From contig NC_060020.1 in assembly GCF_021134715.1 (NCBI RefSeq), positions 434,001 through 498,000 on the forward strand: 64,000 nucleotides of DNA, read 5' to 3'. The DNA comes from Daphnia pulex (Eukaryota; Arthropoda; Branchiopoda; Diplostraca; Daphniidae). Both the position numbers and the translations under genes were made by a program. The notes below the pieces were generated by a model. That model worked only from the letters and a program-made list of their open reading frames with translations. It ran no database searches and was not told the DNA's origin. Shown here in pieces: positions 10,991 to 23,683 of this stretch (its first letter is position 1; each line of letters begins with the position of its first letter).

Positions 10991-13299
10991 AACACATTTT
11001 ATAGTTAAGAATTTAACCGCTAGAATTTCTTTTTTTAACAATTCAACCAAGGGTTTTCCCCTCACGGTATCGGGGAAAAAACCACTCGTTCGCAATAGCT
11101 GACGCCATTAAATTACAATTTGGTAGAAGAAAAAAACGGTGGCCAACAGTCAGGATAAACTTTATATTCAAAGCCGACGATCCAATCAACATGTTTTTGT
11201 GTTTCTCGCGTGTATATGTCTCGTTATTTTTAGGGTTTTTTTGTAACAGTAAAAAAAAAAAAAAAAAATTACGAAGGAAGGAAGAAAAAAATAAGAAAGA
11301 AAAACTGTTCGGGGAGATGGTGGTGGGTAAAGGTGGTTTCTCAATGTAATCCGAATAATCGTAGCTACAAATCAAAAGCTGCACGACGTGGCGTCTTCAT
11401 CGAGGCCGCGTCATTCCATCGAATGCGGTGGGGGAAAGGTAAACAATAGTTAATGGGAACGAAAGGTGGATCAGCAAGAGGAATCAATAAGGAAGAAAAG
11501 AGGAGCGACAGACGCAGATGATCGAGGCCAAAAAGAAACCACCAGAGTACAAAGAATTGATATTTGTGTGTGTCGTCTAGTTTGGAAAGGATGAGACAAT
11601 ATGATCAAGGGAGAAAGAAAATGAAAAAAAAAAGAGTCGGTTCGATGTGAAGCGCGCATACATTTCCTATATGACAACATGATAACATTTTTTTGCACAC
11701 ATCCATCATTTTCCATTTTTAGAATGAATGAAAATTTCAAATCTATTCATAACATATTCGCAATGCACCATTTGCCTAACAAAGGGGGGGAAAAAGGAGT
11801 TGAAACAAAAATGAAAAATTTCGCATTTGAATTAAGAAACTGAAAAATGGTCCGTACTCCCCGATTCAATTTCTGGCCAAAAAAATTTCTGCTTTTTTTT
11901 AACGACAGCACGATCCGCGAGAAAGTAAGAGGTATACAAAGCCTATATAGATAAACGACCTCCTGTCCGCGCACGTAATAAGTTCTATATCTGTTCTAAC
12001 AAATTTCAATAGTTTTTTTCTTTTTTTGGTTGTTCCTTTTTACAAGGTACAAGTTTCAATTTTAGTTTTGTTTTCCGCGTTTGACGGAGAATCATCAAGA
12101 GGAGAAAAAAATATTTTATGTTTTCTTGTTTTTTCTAGCCAGGAGAGATCGTGACACACCTTTTCGTTTGGCGTTTCCTGTTTGTAGGTTCCTTCCAGCT
12201 TTCTGTATCAGGACAAATTTCTAAACTCAATCGAAGGGAAAACAAGAGAAATCAAATTGGATCTATCCTCACAATGGAAGAGACAAAAAATTATGTTTAA
12301 ACGAGTGCAAGAGAAAAAAAAGGTAATCGAAAGAAAAAAAAAATCCCTCGCATCAAAAAACCAATCCCAGGTGTCTTCTCGTCAAGAAATAAATTTTTAA
12401 TCGTTTTGAAATTTTTCGTTTTGTTTTCTGCTCCAAATTATTAGATAACCAAATAATTTTCTGTTTGCCTTTCACGTCAAAACATATCTGCCGCCCTGCC
12501 CAACAAAAAGGCACACTGGTATACAACGAGCAAAGAGAAAAAGAATATCAATCGAAACAAAAAGAAAAGAAAGCTCAGAATATGTAATTCTTATCTTCAA
12601 AACGTGACCCCCCCCCCGCACAAAATCTTTGTCTAGAATCCTCGGCGGAATCTTTACAACGTCCAATCCGTCAAAAAGCTCTAACGAATCAGTATCGCAC
12701 ACAAAGGGAAGAAATATCCGTCCTCAATTTCGTTCAATCCACCCCAAAGTTCAAAAAGGACAAAATATTTAAAATAATTAAAAAAAAAAAGAAAAATTTG
12801 TTTTCAATTGTTTTTTTTTTCTCTTCACACCTCGAGAAAACGAATCCTCGGATTGGCTGAGGCCGTCACAAAAAATTGAATGTCGCGCGCAAAGAAGAAA
12901 AAAAAACGAAAAGCAAGACTGTGCGTGTCGGCGTCTTCGAGACATTCTATTGTTGTGAAGTAAAAGGCCAAGGATTATGAAGGAAAAAAAAAAGTTAAGG
13001 GAGCGGGAGGGTAAAATGATGCGAGCCTAAATTGATTCGAAATATTATGTACAACATGCAATAATGCACTCTTCGAAACGCTATTCGCTTTAGATATAGC
13101 TTTGTACTGTGTGATTTTTCCTTCCCTTTTTTTAAATCGTGTAACATTGCCCCTCCCCCCTCTCTCCCACCCTCTGCTCTTATCCCGATACACCATGGTG
13201 GAGGGAACGCTTTAGAGACACAAACAATTAGAGTAGACCCGGTGGAGAGAGAGAGCGGCTGACTGGACTAGGGGGATCTTTTTTTCTGTGTCGGGTGTT
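10991..13299 (-). other. Noncoding; probably includes a long 3' UTR of the RFX gene
   Basis: There is no supported coding region. The sequence is rich in A and T homopolymers (a long A run near 11,252, A/T runs near 12,780 and 12,815) with a C run near 12,610. Its position directly downstream of the minus-strand RFX stop at 13,300 fits a long 3' UTR. No polyadenylation site could be assigned confidently. Confidence 0.45.
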
Positions 13300-16200
13300 T
13301 TACATTCCTTGGGGAACGGCGACAGACTGTTGTCCTTCAACCACATCCTGGACCAGTCGGTTCAACTCGGGCGCTTCTTTCAAGGCTACCAGAGTGGCTG
13401 CCAAGTCATCGGGACCCATCAAACCTGGTAGTGTCACGGAATCGCTCAAATCAGACAGTGGGTAGCCGTCGCCAGTGTCCGAGCAGCTCAGCGAAGGATC
13501 CGAATCCATATTAGTCGCGCCTAAAAGAAACAGAAGAAAAACGATAATTACAAAAGGACAACAAATGAGAATAAGTAAAAAGAAACAAACCGGATCCTTG
13601 AAAATTCATTTGGGAAAACGTGGCGGAAGAGGCTTCTTGCAAGGCTTCCGCACCCAGACCATCTAGGCAGGGAGCCAGTTCTTGGTGATTGTTAGCGTAG
13701 ACTTCGCTGATGATTTCGTGGAAGTTTTCCAAATCCTGTTGGGCCGAATCTAGTTGAGCGAATCCTTCCGTCCCTGAATCGCCTTTGCGTCAAGGAAAAA
13801 AGAGAAGAAACAAACATGCAGGATCAATAAACAAGAGAACTTGATGATTCTTGATTTATTTAAAGTTGAGCTCACCGTTATTTGTGTTTGAATTGAAATC
13901 ATTCCATTCGGCTGGCACGGGAGTGGCGGTGTAACTGTAGGGGCTGCTGGTGGCGGACGCGTTGTACGAGAAATTCCTGCCGCCGCATCCGAAAGGCGTA
14001 CTGGGCTGCGAGGCGGTCGCATAGCCTTGTCCAACTACCATACGACCGTACGACATTTGATTTACAGTTGAGCTGCGATCAATTTCACATCTCGTGATAC
14101 CTTGAGACTGGAATTGCTGGAGCATCCGGTGAAGCGGAACTGACTGAGAGCGACTCATCACAGAGTCATTGACCATGCTTGGAGCAGAATCTAGAAGACC
14201 CTCGATTTCTTGGGCAAGTGGGTCGCTACCCCATAAATGTGGCACAGCATTGTTGAGCGTGGTCTGGACTCGGCCAGCAGCTGCCACCTGATGAGGATTC
14301 AATCCCAGCACAACACCGGCGGAAACGTGGCGGCGACGCAAGTCTTGGCGAAAGCGTTCGCTGCCGCTTGAATCCCCCTGAGGAAACAAGTCGAGGGTTA
14401 GAAATGTTGAAAAATTTAAAAATAAAAAACGAAGATACCTGTTGCGGGAAAGACTGAACAAGTGGCGAGAGCGGCGCAGAGCGAGGCAGCGAGGGCGATC
14501 CTCCGGAACTGTGACGCGAACGCACAGAAGCATTAAACAGTCCGTCTTGACCGTGATTCATCAAAGAAGGCGTTGCATATGGCATGTGACGGACAGTAAT
14601 CGAGGCTCCAGATGAGTGGCGAGCTCGATTGACCAGCAGATTGGAGGCTGAATTGTGGCGCGATCTGTTAACCGATAATGGTGTATTGAGCGGCGAAACA
14701 AAGGCCGAGTCATTGCTGACGCTGCTGGCCTCTGTGACGAATGAAGTCGGGGTGTCCATGTTCATCATCTAAAAAGTAATTATTAGAATACTTCTAATGC
14801 ATTTAATAGTTTGTTTGTTCGCCTACAATGTGTCCTGAATTGTGTCTCGAATGGGGCTGGGAGGGTGGCAAACTCGACGGGACGGGCGTCTGACCCGGTG
14901 AAACAAACGGGCTCGTGACACCACCGCCGTGGGTCGACAACAGTTGGCGGAGCTGCACAGGTTGTCCTGAAGATCCAGGCGAGGGTGGAACGTCGGGCGT
15001 CAATCGAGGAGAGATCGGCGTGAAATTGAAAGCCATTCGACGAGTGTTGGGACTGGGTGGGACCGCCCCGCCGTTGCCCAACCCGTTGGGATGATCGGTA
15101 AGGGACGACGGCGTTTCGAACCGAACATTGCGACGCTCCAACAATCCAGCTGTTGTTGCTAGCTTCTTCTTAGCTGCTACAGAAAAACAATCAAATATTA
15201 AAATGTCTATGAAATGAGGTTGCCCCGAAGAAAGCGCTTACCCTCATTTTGCTCGAGTAGAACACGCAATTGTGAAAGCTCATTGTTCTGCACCTTGGGG
15301 CTGAGGCTATCGGTAATCGCCTCTCCAGGCTGAGACCAATAATGTGCTAACTCATCATCGTGACTGTGCGTGAGTGCTTCAACCCACGGGCCTTCGAGCT
15401 GCTCGGGCCCAGCTCGTCGGTTGGCCTCTTCCTCCTTCAGTTGGGGCAGAGATGGGGCGGCCAGTCCGTTATCGCTGGCGAAATGCGGTTTGGGCTGAAT
15501 CGCAACAAACTTTGGCTTGCTAATGGTTGGGCTGGGCGACTGGGAGTGGCTGGGTAGGAGCAGAATGCCCGATGAGGGACGAGGACTGCGATTGCTGGCC
15601 AGGCGTGGGATAGCCACTTTGCTTGCAGGTTGGTTGGGCGCAGCGGTGGATGTGGAGGCCGCTGATGGGTTAGCAGTCGAAGCAGAAGCCGTTCCCTCCA
15701 TTTCCGTCGAGTCTATAGAAGCATTTCTTTTATTATCCTCGCCTCTTTGCTTTCTTTTGCTGCGGGTGCAGCCTTTTTTATTGGACGCTTTGGGCTCTGT
15801 CTCCTCGGGAAGCGGAACCGCTGGCGCTGCCTGAGGCAACGGAGAGGCATTTGAACTGGAGACTCGAGTTTTCTTACTATGGCGACTCTGTACGGATTGC
15901 CTTCGGGTGGCCAAATTGTGCTGCTCCTGTAATAACAATAACAATCAAAATTTTTGTTGCTGATTGCATAACATGACGACTCGTACCTGCAGTTTCCTTT
16001 TCAATTCCCTCATCTGTTCTTGCTCACAGCCACTTTCAGCTTTAACTTCACTTTCATCGTCGCTCTGCCCTTGCGAAGGGCGCAATTTGCTCCACTGCGA
16101 CGCAGCTTTACTCCGTTGGTCCACATACAATTTGTCTACTAAAAAGTTGGCTAGTTCACTCATCCCACTAAAGTTTATGCCAAGCAGCTTTTCGGCCCAT

Positions 16201-17222
16201 TCGCGGACTAAAATACAAGCTCGTTCTTTCAACAAATCCGGCGTTTCTGTCGCCGGACGTTGGTTGTTCTGCGATTGAGCATTGCTTTGGTGGTCGGCTT
16301 CACTGTCGCAGAACAGGTCGGCCAGAATGGGTGGACTCAATTCACCCTTCTTCCGCAAGCCGGAGTAGCAATAGCGCGAATGGCCTCGCGTCCCCAGCCT
16401 CCTCGGTCTCACATTAGGGAATACTTGCTTCATAACTTTTCCGAAATCGGCAGTGGATAAAGGTTTGATGACGTTCTCTGTGCAGTAGCCTCTGTTGTAA
16501 ATAACAATATAAAAAGTATGGATTAGATTAAATAAAAAACGATTGAGTCGAAAGTGAATTTAAATACCCATATTCTTCATAGACTTCTTGTTTGGGAAGT
16601 GACACCTCTACATCTTCTTCCAAATGAGTTTGAATCCAAACAACCGTTTGCATGATTTCCGGTCGACTTCCGAGAGGGTTTAACGGCCTAAAGTAGAAAA
16701 AAACAACATGAAACTAATGACATTTCAAGGCATTTATATTTGACTGATTGCTTACATTCGTAGAGGATCAACATCTGAAGACCTTCCAAGTGGCAATTTG
16801 TAGTAAAGTAGTAGGCGCTCAGTGTCTGATAACTTTTCAACTTCAAGGAGTAGATTGGATACAATTTTCTTTGAAGCCATGCTTTAAAAAAAGGACAAGT
16901 TAGAATAACAGCATGTTTAATCAAGTGGTTTGGAAATATACCTGGTGGAACTATCCAAAAGCTTTTCAATCTTTTCTTTGTTGACAGGATCAGATGTGTT
17001 TGACCCAAAGAGTACAGCCTGTTGGACAACTTCATTTCCACTAGTGATGTCTGATGCAGGTACAGCCGGAATGAAAGACCAATCTTTTTCTCCAATCGAG
17101 GAGGAAGACTGGTCCAGATCAATTAAGATTTCCTGCTTGATACCGTCTCTTCCAAGCCATTTCTCCTGCACTCCGCCAGCAGAGTCCCCCTCTTGATCAC
17201 CATTTTCTGACGTCCGGGCCAT
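13300..17222 (-). CDS. RFX7: RFX5/RFX7-type winged-helix transcription factor
   Basis: About ten minus-strand exons encode roughly 1,100 residues. The start MARTSENGDQEG at 17,222 is followed by an acidic N-terminus and a short helical exon (MASKKIVSNLLLEVEKL). The RFX DNA-binding domain lies across about 16,687-16,370, with WIQTHLEED, LPKQEVYEEYG, PLSTADFGKVMKQVFPN, RRLGTRGHSRYCYSGLRKKG. This domain binds X-box DNA. Behind it come a basic Ser-rich region (about 15,900-15,700) and a PSLPQL sequence near 15,440-15,455. PSLPQL fits the PxLPxL motif that RFX5 and RFX7 use to bind ankyrin-repeat partners (RFXANK/ANKRA2). The C-terminal third is rich in Ser, Pro and Asn with repeated SRHNS/SRHSSG phosphosite-like patches. 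No dimerisation domain of the RFX1-3 type is seen, which supports the RFX5/7 group. Expected location: nucleus. Confidence 0.88.
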
Positions 17223-17893
17223 TGTATAATGACTCGATGTAAAAACTTTCCATGACACAGCGAGCCAACACGGTTTATGTTAAACTTTCCTGTGCGTCGT
17301 AACACGAAAACCCATTAATAACAAACAAAGACCACTAATGTTGACTTTTGACTTACCTCAAGTTGTGAGCAAATGAGTAATCCATTCACAGCACATGTAA
17401 ACCAAAAAGAGAGAAAGAAGAAAAGGAACCAATTCAAAATAATTTTAAGGGAAAATCTAAATCGGGTTTCCACTAGGAATGGGAAATAATCCTTCCCAAG
17501 TCTTACTAAACGGACGCCATGACAGCTATCTTTTTTCGGGCTCTGTTCTCTCCCATCCCCCTGTAGGCAACAACGTTGCCTTTTTGCCAAAAAAATAAAT
17601 GTTCACAAAAGAAATAAAATCTCTTTCCACTTTTGCTTAATAATTATTGACCTCACAATTCCACAGAGCTTTATACAGATAAATCAACTGACTGTACATC
17701 AACGATTTCCACACTCTAAATTCTGGAAACTGATCAATCGTTTTGGGAGGGCTGTTGTTCATGTGGTTGTTTTGTCATACGATACTCCATGCATGCTGCG
17801 GAGGCTGCACTCTATACCCTACATAGATATACAAACGAGGAGTGGGGATCGCCACATATTAGAGTATACGGATTGTATTACGATAACAAGAGA
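17223..17893. other. Intergenic: RFX 5' flank and ANAPC5 3' flank
   Basis: No gene seen. The RFX promoter or 5' UTR should lie just above 17,222. ANAPC5 ends at 17,894 on the same strand, so the spacer is short. Confidence 0.5.
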
Positions 17894-20311
17894 TTAGAGA
17901 CTAATGAAAATCTGTATGTTGTTTGATGTTTTGAGGGGGTACAATTCATCGAGCTGTTTGAAAAGCATTGCTCGCGTATTTCTTTCTTTTTCGTAACCTA
18001 GATGGTTGTAGAGCAAGGCCTCCAAAAAGACAACGTCCTTGACGTGATGAAAAGCTTCGATTTGATTAAAGATTTTTTTAGCTCGAGTTAGGAGAGGAAA
18101 GATCTCCGCTTTCTTGCTTTTTAACTCCCCGGGGTCACATTTCTTGGCCCCGCTCTCAGCAAGCAAACACCTCGCCATTAAATATGTTGCAGCACCCTGC
18201 TCGAATAATGATCCATGCGTGTAAATGATGTTGAGGTGTTTGCGGACTAGATCCAGCGCGTTGGCGGTAAAATTCATCAATAACTGGGAGAAATGAAACA
18301 GAAAAGACGTTAGAACCATGGTTGTACCATGAGATTAAAATGTGGAATAGCACCTGGATTTCAGCCGATTGCATTCCAACCAAAGCGAGCTCGAGGCTCA
18401 TGTGATGTTTGGTGCAAATGTCCGAAGCTTGACTAATTTGCAAAAGTGCTTCGACAAAGTTCTGTCGTGCAGAAAGTAGCACAGCACGAAGCATCAAACA
18501 CTGAACTTGAAGCCTTAGTTTCTGACCCATTTTCCACCCAGGATTGGGCATTCGATGGTTACTGGACTCTTTGGTGTTTGAAAGCTTTTCCTCCAAAGCA
18601 TTCAGTACGAATTTTCCCTGAGAGGTATCACCTTTACACAACATCAAATGAGCTTTTTTAGCCTGGCTTTCAGCACGGTCAAACACGGCCAGTTGGGAGA
18701 CGATTAGTTCGGCTTTGTCCCATTGCCCAAGCCAAAGTGTTCGGTAGAATGTCACGTGTAGGTCCGTCATTTTCCACATCTGTGAATGTTGCTGAAAGGC
18801 GTACTGGCTAGCTGCAAATTTGGTTATCGACTCTGCGTCGACATAACGTCCTTCCCGGGAAAGATGTAGAGCAATGTTACAAATAGCCATATGCATGTGC
18901 TCGTTGTTGTAATAGATGTTGCCCTTGGTCGGGTCCCCGGTGTGCAACGTCAGCAACAATTGGGATACCTAAAGAAATCACAAAAAAATTTGAAAAAAAG
19001 AAAACGGTAAAAAAAAGAAGAAAAAATGTCTAAAAATACCTGCAAAGCGTTCCTAGGATAACCATAAAAATTCCAAATGGCTGCTCTTAAAGCCAAACAA
19101 GTTAACGTCATGTCCGTGAGTGAATGTTGACAATTAGCGACATCATTAGTGTGAAGGTATTCAAAGATTCTTGTTGGATCAACTCCAGTTAAGGCGCAAT
19201 CTTGAGTCCACATTGCCAAACCAAGGGAAGCGAGATAGTGCAGGTTGGATTCACTAGACTTGGTCACGAGACGCTCCATCATCTTCAATCTCATTTCGGG
19301 ATTTTCTTCCAAATGACAGAACCAAGCGAGTGATTCTTGAAGACAGACGTGGTCAGCTGCTTCTCCCGACAAGGCAACTGTCTCGCGCAAAGCCGTAACT
19401 GCCAGCTTGTGATGCCCAAAAGAAGCGTGTAAGAAAGCCATGTTCAGCGATGCGTGGCGAAATGTCTTATTATTCATCAAATTTTCTTCTAGCTTGGTAT
19501 GGATAAGGCCTTCAACAGAAATGGTTCCTTGATCATACGACTGATGGAGTCTCTTTTGAGCTTGGCCAAAGTCTTGACATCTCATTTCATTCAAGTGAGC
19601 AAGAAAGTTTGCCTCTGCAAAATCTTTATTCTCATGTAGAATACGGTCAATGATTTTCTGCAAGTTTACAGGGCTGTGGGCCAAGCTCTCATTCCTCTGA
19701 AGCATAGTTAGTTGTTGGGATACAAGCAGTTCAGCTTGCTTTCTTGATACTTGCACCATTTCTAGGGGATCATCACTTTGTTTCGATTTGTCCAGATATG
19801 TTGTGAGGTTATTGCTCAGTTCCACTGTTCCTTCAAATGTCATTCTATCCAATTGCAGAACCATTTTCCTAATAAAAATGCCAAGTACACTGTCTCTTCT
19901 GATCATAGGTTTGCCTTTGGCTGGTTCCATCAAGAGTTTTTCCAAACTTTCTCCAAGATCGAGCAACCCAGACGCTCCATCTTTAACAATCTGTTGCAGA
20001 CTCTGAATGAACTCAGAAACTATAGTGGCATTAAGGTTGTAGTGTCCTGGTTCTAGAATAATTTCAAAATCTTCCCAGGTGACATCATAACACTGGATAA
20101 GCTCAAGTGACAGCAGGCAAAAATCTTTACATTGCTGGGGTGAAAAGGGCGGGATGGAATTGTAGTGAGAATGAGGAGACATTCCCAATTGGGCCAAACG
20201 AGCAGTGCAGTATTCCCGAACAAAAACAAGAACGGCAACTTTAAACGGACTGACACGGTCATCGTTATTTAATTTAAAGGAATTAAGGGGAAGGCTTTCC
20301 CGAGTAGCCAT
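17894..20311 (-). CDS. ANAPC5: Anaphase-promoting complex subunit 5
   Basis: Three minus-strand exons (20,311-19,040; 18,968-18,354; 18,283-17,894) join in frame to about 758 residues, close to the usual APC5 length of about 755. The N-terminal region contains SPFKVAVLVFVREYC and GLLDLGESLEKLL, followed by SVLGIFIRKMVLQLD, all characteristic of APC5. The remainder is helical TPR-like repeat. APC5 is a scaffold subunit of the APC/C, the E3 ubiquitin ligase that drives mitotic exit by marking cyclin B and securin for destruction. The start codon is only about 200 bases from the transposon-like element that separates it from NCAPG, so the two mitotic genes were probably divergent neighbours sharing a short intergenic promoter before the insertion. 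Confidence 0.93.
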
Positions 20312-20508
20312 TTCTGAGAACGTTTTTTTAAATTTTCAGAAAACAACATAGCAGACATTGATACTTTGCAGCGTTGCGTGGAAATTATTTATTTTAATTA
20401 AAAAATACAAAAATGATAGCACTAAAGCTTTTTAGCAAATTATATAAATTTAAATAAAATATTATTTCTAATAAATAACAAGGCACTATTAATAAATGAC
20501 AAATGTTT

Positions 20509-20515
20509 ATATTAA
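20509..20515. repeat. Target-site duplication, left copy (7 bp)
   Basis: ATATTAA directly before the left inverted repeat is repeated at 23,761-23,767 directly after the right one. It is 8 bp if one mismatch is allowed. Confidence 0.8.
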
Positions 20516-20592
20516 CAGAGCTATAGATACCTGGTCAGTTCATGGCTGTGTTGGCTTCCCTATCCCGGTTTCAGGGTAAACGTAAGCCGATT
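20516..20592 (+). repeat. Left terminal inverted repeat (77 bp)
   Basis: It begins CAGAGCTATAGATACCTGG and ends GTAAGCCGATT. It is identical over 77 bases to the reverse complement of 23,684-23,760. Weaker similarity continues inward: both ends carry a GCGCC...TCTAGTGA-like patch. Confidence 0.95.
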
Positions 20593-20746
20593 TTCAGGGG
20601 GTTCTAGGGCGGAGCTTGTCAGAAGTTGTGAAGTGGTAAAAATGAGACAGCGCCATCTAGTGATAAGACGTTGACTTTCAAATAATACTTTCGGCGGCCA
20701 TTTTCGTGTATTACGTGAAAGAAGCCTAACCATAATTTCTGTAAAA

Positions 20747-21034
20747 ATGGTTGGCAGGTGTGCTGTTCCTGGTTGTAAATCAACATATTTCAAAGGAAAT
20801 AAAAAAGAAAACGAGGTTACCCTGTTTGCAATTCCTAAAACTTCATTATCAAAATGGCGAGAACTAATTCCATGTAGTAATTTGACGAGCACCTCACATA
20901 TTTGCTCCCGTCATTTTAACGAAAGTGACTTTCAAACAGGGATTGAAATTTTGAACGTGTTCCATCCTTTCAAACGTAGGATTCTTAACGCTGGAGCAAT
21001 GCCCTGGAAACCAACATTTTCTGTTAAATGGTAG
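20747..21034 (+). CDS. THAP-domain zinc-finger protein inside the transposon
   Basis: A 95-codon ORF starts 155 bases inside the left inverted repeat. It encodes a nearly minimal THAP domain: C-x4-C in CAVPGC at the N-terminus, a conserved Trp in SKWRELIP, C-x2-H in CSRHF, and a C-terminal GAMPWKPTF in place of the usual AVPTIF-like motif. THAP domains are C2CH zinc fingers that bind DNA sequence-specifically. They are found in P-element transposases and in host proteins derived from them. Here the frame closes right after the domain with no catalytic region. It may be a remnant of the element's own transposase, a captured host THAP exon, or an element-encoded DNA-binding protein able to recognise the repeats. 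Confidence 0.75.
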   Translation: MVGRCAVPGCKSTYFKGNKKENEVTLFAIPKTSLSKWRELIPCSNLTSTSHICSRHFNESDFQTGIEILNVFHPFKRRILNAGAMPWKPTFSVKW

Positions 21035-21099
21035 TGATATTGTATGTTCTGTACAATCTGTAATGCACAGAAACCGAACCATTTTCATTTTAGATACAT

Positions 21100-22447
21100 C
21101 TAGTCAACAACTGCTGATTACTTCAAAGAGCGATTCAGTGGTGCTCGACAGCTACCACCAAAGCTGTCCAATATCATTGCATTATTTCTTGCCAAAGCTG
21201 CAGCCATCGTTCGAGATCCTTCTCACCCAATGTACCGTGCAATCAATAACTTTCTACTGGTATGTTCCTGTTAATTGATTGCAATTTCCTTCTCGTTTAA
21301 AACTTAAACGCCATTCCTTTCATTGTTTCTAGGTAAAATCGGCTATGGATGTGACCCAAGTTCCCGAATTTTTCGTCATGCTTCATAACACTGAACTACC
21401 TGAACAGAGGTCGCTTCAAAGGAGTTTTTTACTCAGCCTTCTTCGAAAAGTCGTCAGGACTATTTAGTGTGTGCTCGAAGAAGAGTCTTTCGAATCCTTC
21501 TCTCCTTGCAGCCATCCAATCTATTGTCTGACAAAACTGATAAGGTTATTTTTTTAGCAATTGAATTTTAGTTTGAGATTTCATCGAGACATTTTTCTTT
21601 ATTTGATTTACAGCGGCTCATACTTGAAGTCGTACAATCTTCACTTCAGAATTCAACCATTACCTATGACTTGATTCAACATCGTGGCCTTATCATGTGG
21701 CTTGACAGCCTCTTGCTGACCGACACCGTTGCAGATGAAGCTAGTCAGATGGTGTCGGTGGTGACGACAATGTGTGACACGCTCTACACTCACATGCTGA
21801 AGAAGAGAGAGTCGAAAGAAAAGGACGACGAAGAAGCTATTGCAAAACTTGAACAGGAGGTCGAAATGATGGAAGCCGAAGACGAAGATACCGCCGACAA
21901 AACCACTAACAAACCCAAGATGCAGAATGCTAAAATCAGTAGCAGAAAACCTATTTGGAATTTACTTCCTATGCAGCAACAAGTTATTGCTCCCTGGATC
22001 ATGTGTGAGCTAATGCAGTTGATGGTAAAAGTGTGGCATGTACTCTATGAAGCTGAGCCAAACTATGCTACGTTTAACAAATACGCCCGAGTATTATGCT
22101 CCGTCGCTTCACACATTCACGAATCCAAAAGCATCATTCAAGCAGCTCAGGAGAAGGATTTGAAGACCGTCCGGTTTGTTACCCCTCCCTGCATGCTGAA
22201 TGTTAAATTGATGCGACAGCTCGTTGAAGTCTCATCCCGCTTTGTGAGTAATCTTCCCGATCTAAAGGATCATTTGGCAGTAGTTGAAAGTTCCAAAAAG
22301 AAATCCTCGGCTTGCCCAACAGAACTTAGTCGAAACTGGGAACGAAGACAAAGGTATATGCGAGAACTTATGGACCAAGAAGAGACAAATGTTTCAACCA
22401 GATATAATGTGCACAAATTATTGTCTTTAGCTGAATGTGGTGTTTGA
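21100..22447 (+). pseudogene. URB1: URB1 (nucleolar pre-ribosome protein) 3' gene fragment, frameshifted
   Basis: Three or four exons match the C-terminus of URB1/Npa1, a scaffold for early 60S ribosome assembly. Recognisable stretches are PPKLSNIIALFLAKAAA, PMYRAINNFLL, VPEFFVMLHNTELPEQR, DYLVCARRRVFRILLSLQPS and LIQHRGLIMWLDSLLL. The last exon continues to a stop at 22,445-22,447. The whole N-terminal bulk of the protein is missing. Between SFLLSLLRK and DYLVCARRR, near 21,445-21,455, the frame shifts and the first frame reaches a TAG at about 21,464. The fragment lies wholly inside the inverted-repeat element, so it is read as captured DNA rather than the functional gene. The final exon remains open over about 260 codons, so decay may be recent. 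Confidence 0.85.
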
Positions 22448-22585
22448 AATAACAATGACAATTTTGTTTGCATACAAGGAGAACCTCGTGATACGATTTC
22501 TTTTATTTTTCATATCCACTACATCATATCTTTGCCATTTGATGTACATATTTGTTTCCCACTATAACGCAGCCAACTTAAATTT

Positions 22586-23381
22586 CTAGACGGGTTGTTT
22601 AAGGAGAGTGGTGTAACGTTCAATCTTTGATGCCAAACTCATGTCGATGTAGCGATCTCCAAGGACAACTACAAGTCCACCAACAATGGAGGGATCCACC
22701 TTGGTTGAAATCTTGAGACTGTCCTTTCTGGCTTCTGCAAGAATCCAGAAAGAGCGGCAGTAACCTCTTTCAATGTAGCAGCATCCAAGGCCTTGATATA
22801 AGAATAGATTTTTTTAAACATGTAATTGTTTAATTTTTTTTAGATTTATATTTTACCTTGGCTGAGGTGACCTCACATACAACTTAACCTCTGAATGCAG
22901 CCATCATGTTAAAGAAATGGCCAGTGACAACATCCAATTTGTTAAGTCTTCCATTCTCAGCAAGGAGTTCTGTAATCATAGCCATATGAATAACAATTAG
23001 AATAAAGTGAAAACCAATAGAAAATAAAAACTTACCAAGGAAGTTGCCTGTAACAGCACTCATTTTCAATTTCTTGGCAACTGAAATAAGAGCATCTTTC
23101 TTAAGTGATCTCTTCAAAGTGGGGTTGGCAATGAATTCTGCCAAACGAGAATCTTTGGCGATAGTTGCATGAAAGTCCTTCAACTCGCTTTCAACTTTGT
23201 CCAAAGATTTCTGTTTGGAAGCAGCAGAGTAGAGTGCTGAGGCATAGCGACCATACAACCCAAAAACTTGGACTGGAGCCTATAACAATTACACAATTAG
23301 GTTAAAATGTACCTGTACCACACTCACATGATTTACCTTCACCAACTGCTGGGATGATGAACTGGTGCTGAAGTTACGAGC
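22586..23381 (-). pseudogene. ATP5PO: ATP synthase subunit O (OSCP) gene fragment with a nonsense codon and a frameshift
   Basis: Minus-strand exons encode ARNFSTSSSSQQLVK (part of a mitochondrial presequence), GRYASALYSAASKQKSLDKV, NPTLKRSLKKDALISVAKKL and, at the end, STKVDPSIVGGLVVVLGDRY to a stop at 22,586. OSCP links the F1 head to the stator stalk of mitochondrial ATP synthase. The copy is broken. After FFNMMAAFRG the codon expected to be GAA/GAG is TAA (22,886-22,884). Near 22,741 one base is missing between ALSGF and EARKDSLKIS. The first coding exon with the initiator is not present inside the element. It converges on the URB1 fragment, probably preserving the arrangement of the source locus. 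Confidence 0.88.
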
Positions 23382-23683
23382 CTAATAGTTGGAAAGTAAA
23401 AACATTCATTGAAAATAGTACAACATTTTATAAATTACGGCAAATTAATTTAGGATTGTGCGAAAACAACCGGCTATTCAAAATCGAATACGGCTTGAAA
23501 CTTAGAGGTTTGACAGTTGGATATTTCTACCTTTTTATTATGGAAAACCTTTTATTATTGTTTTTCACTTCTTGTAGAAAAGTAAGCTGTGATTGGCCAA
23601 TGAGTTTTTCATAGACCCTTCCTGATTGGCTGGCTTCACGTAGTAGCTGACACACTCACTAGAGGCGCTCATCCATTTTTCCC

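Noticed and set aside
20747-22447. THAP-URB1 fusion gene
   Set aside because: The THAP frame closes with TAG at 21,034 and no donor before it joins the URB1 exon in frame. URB1 is also frameshifted internally.
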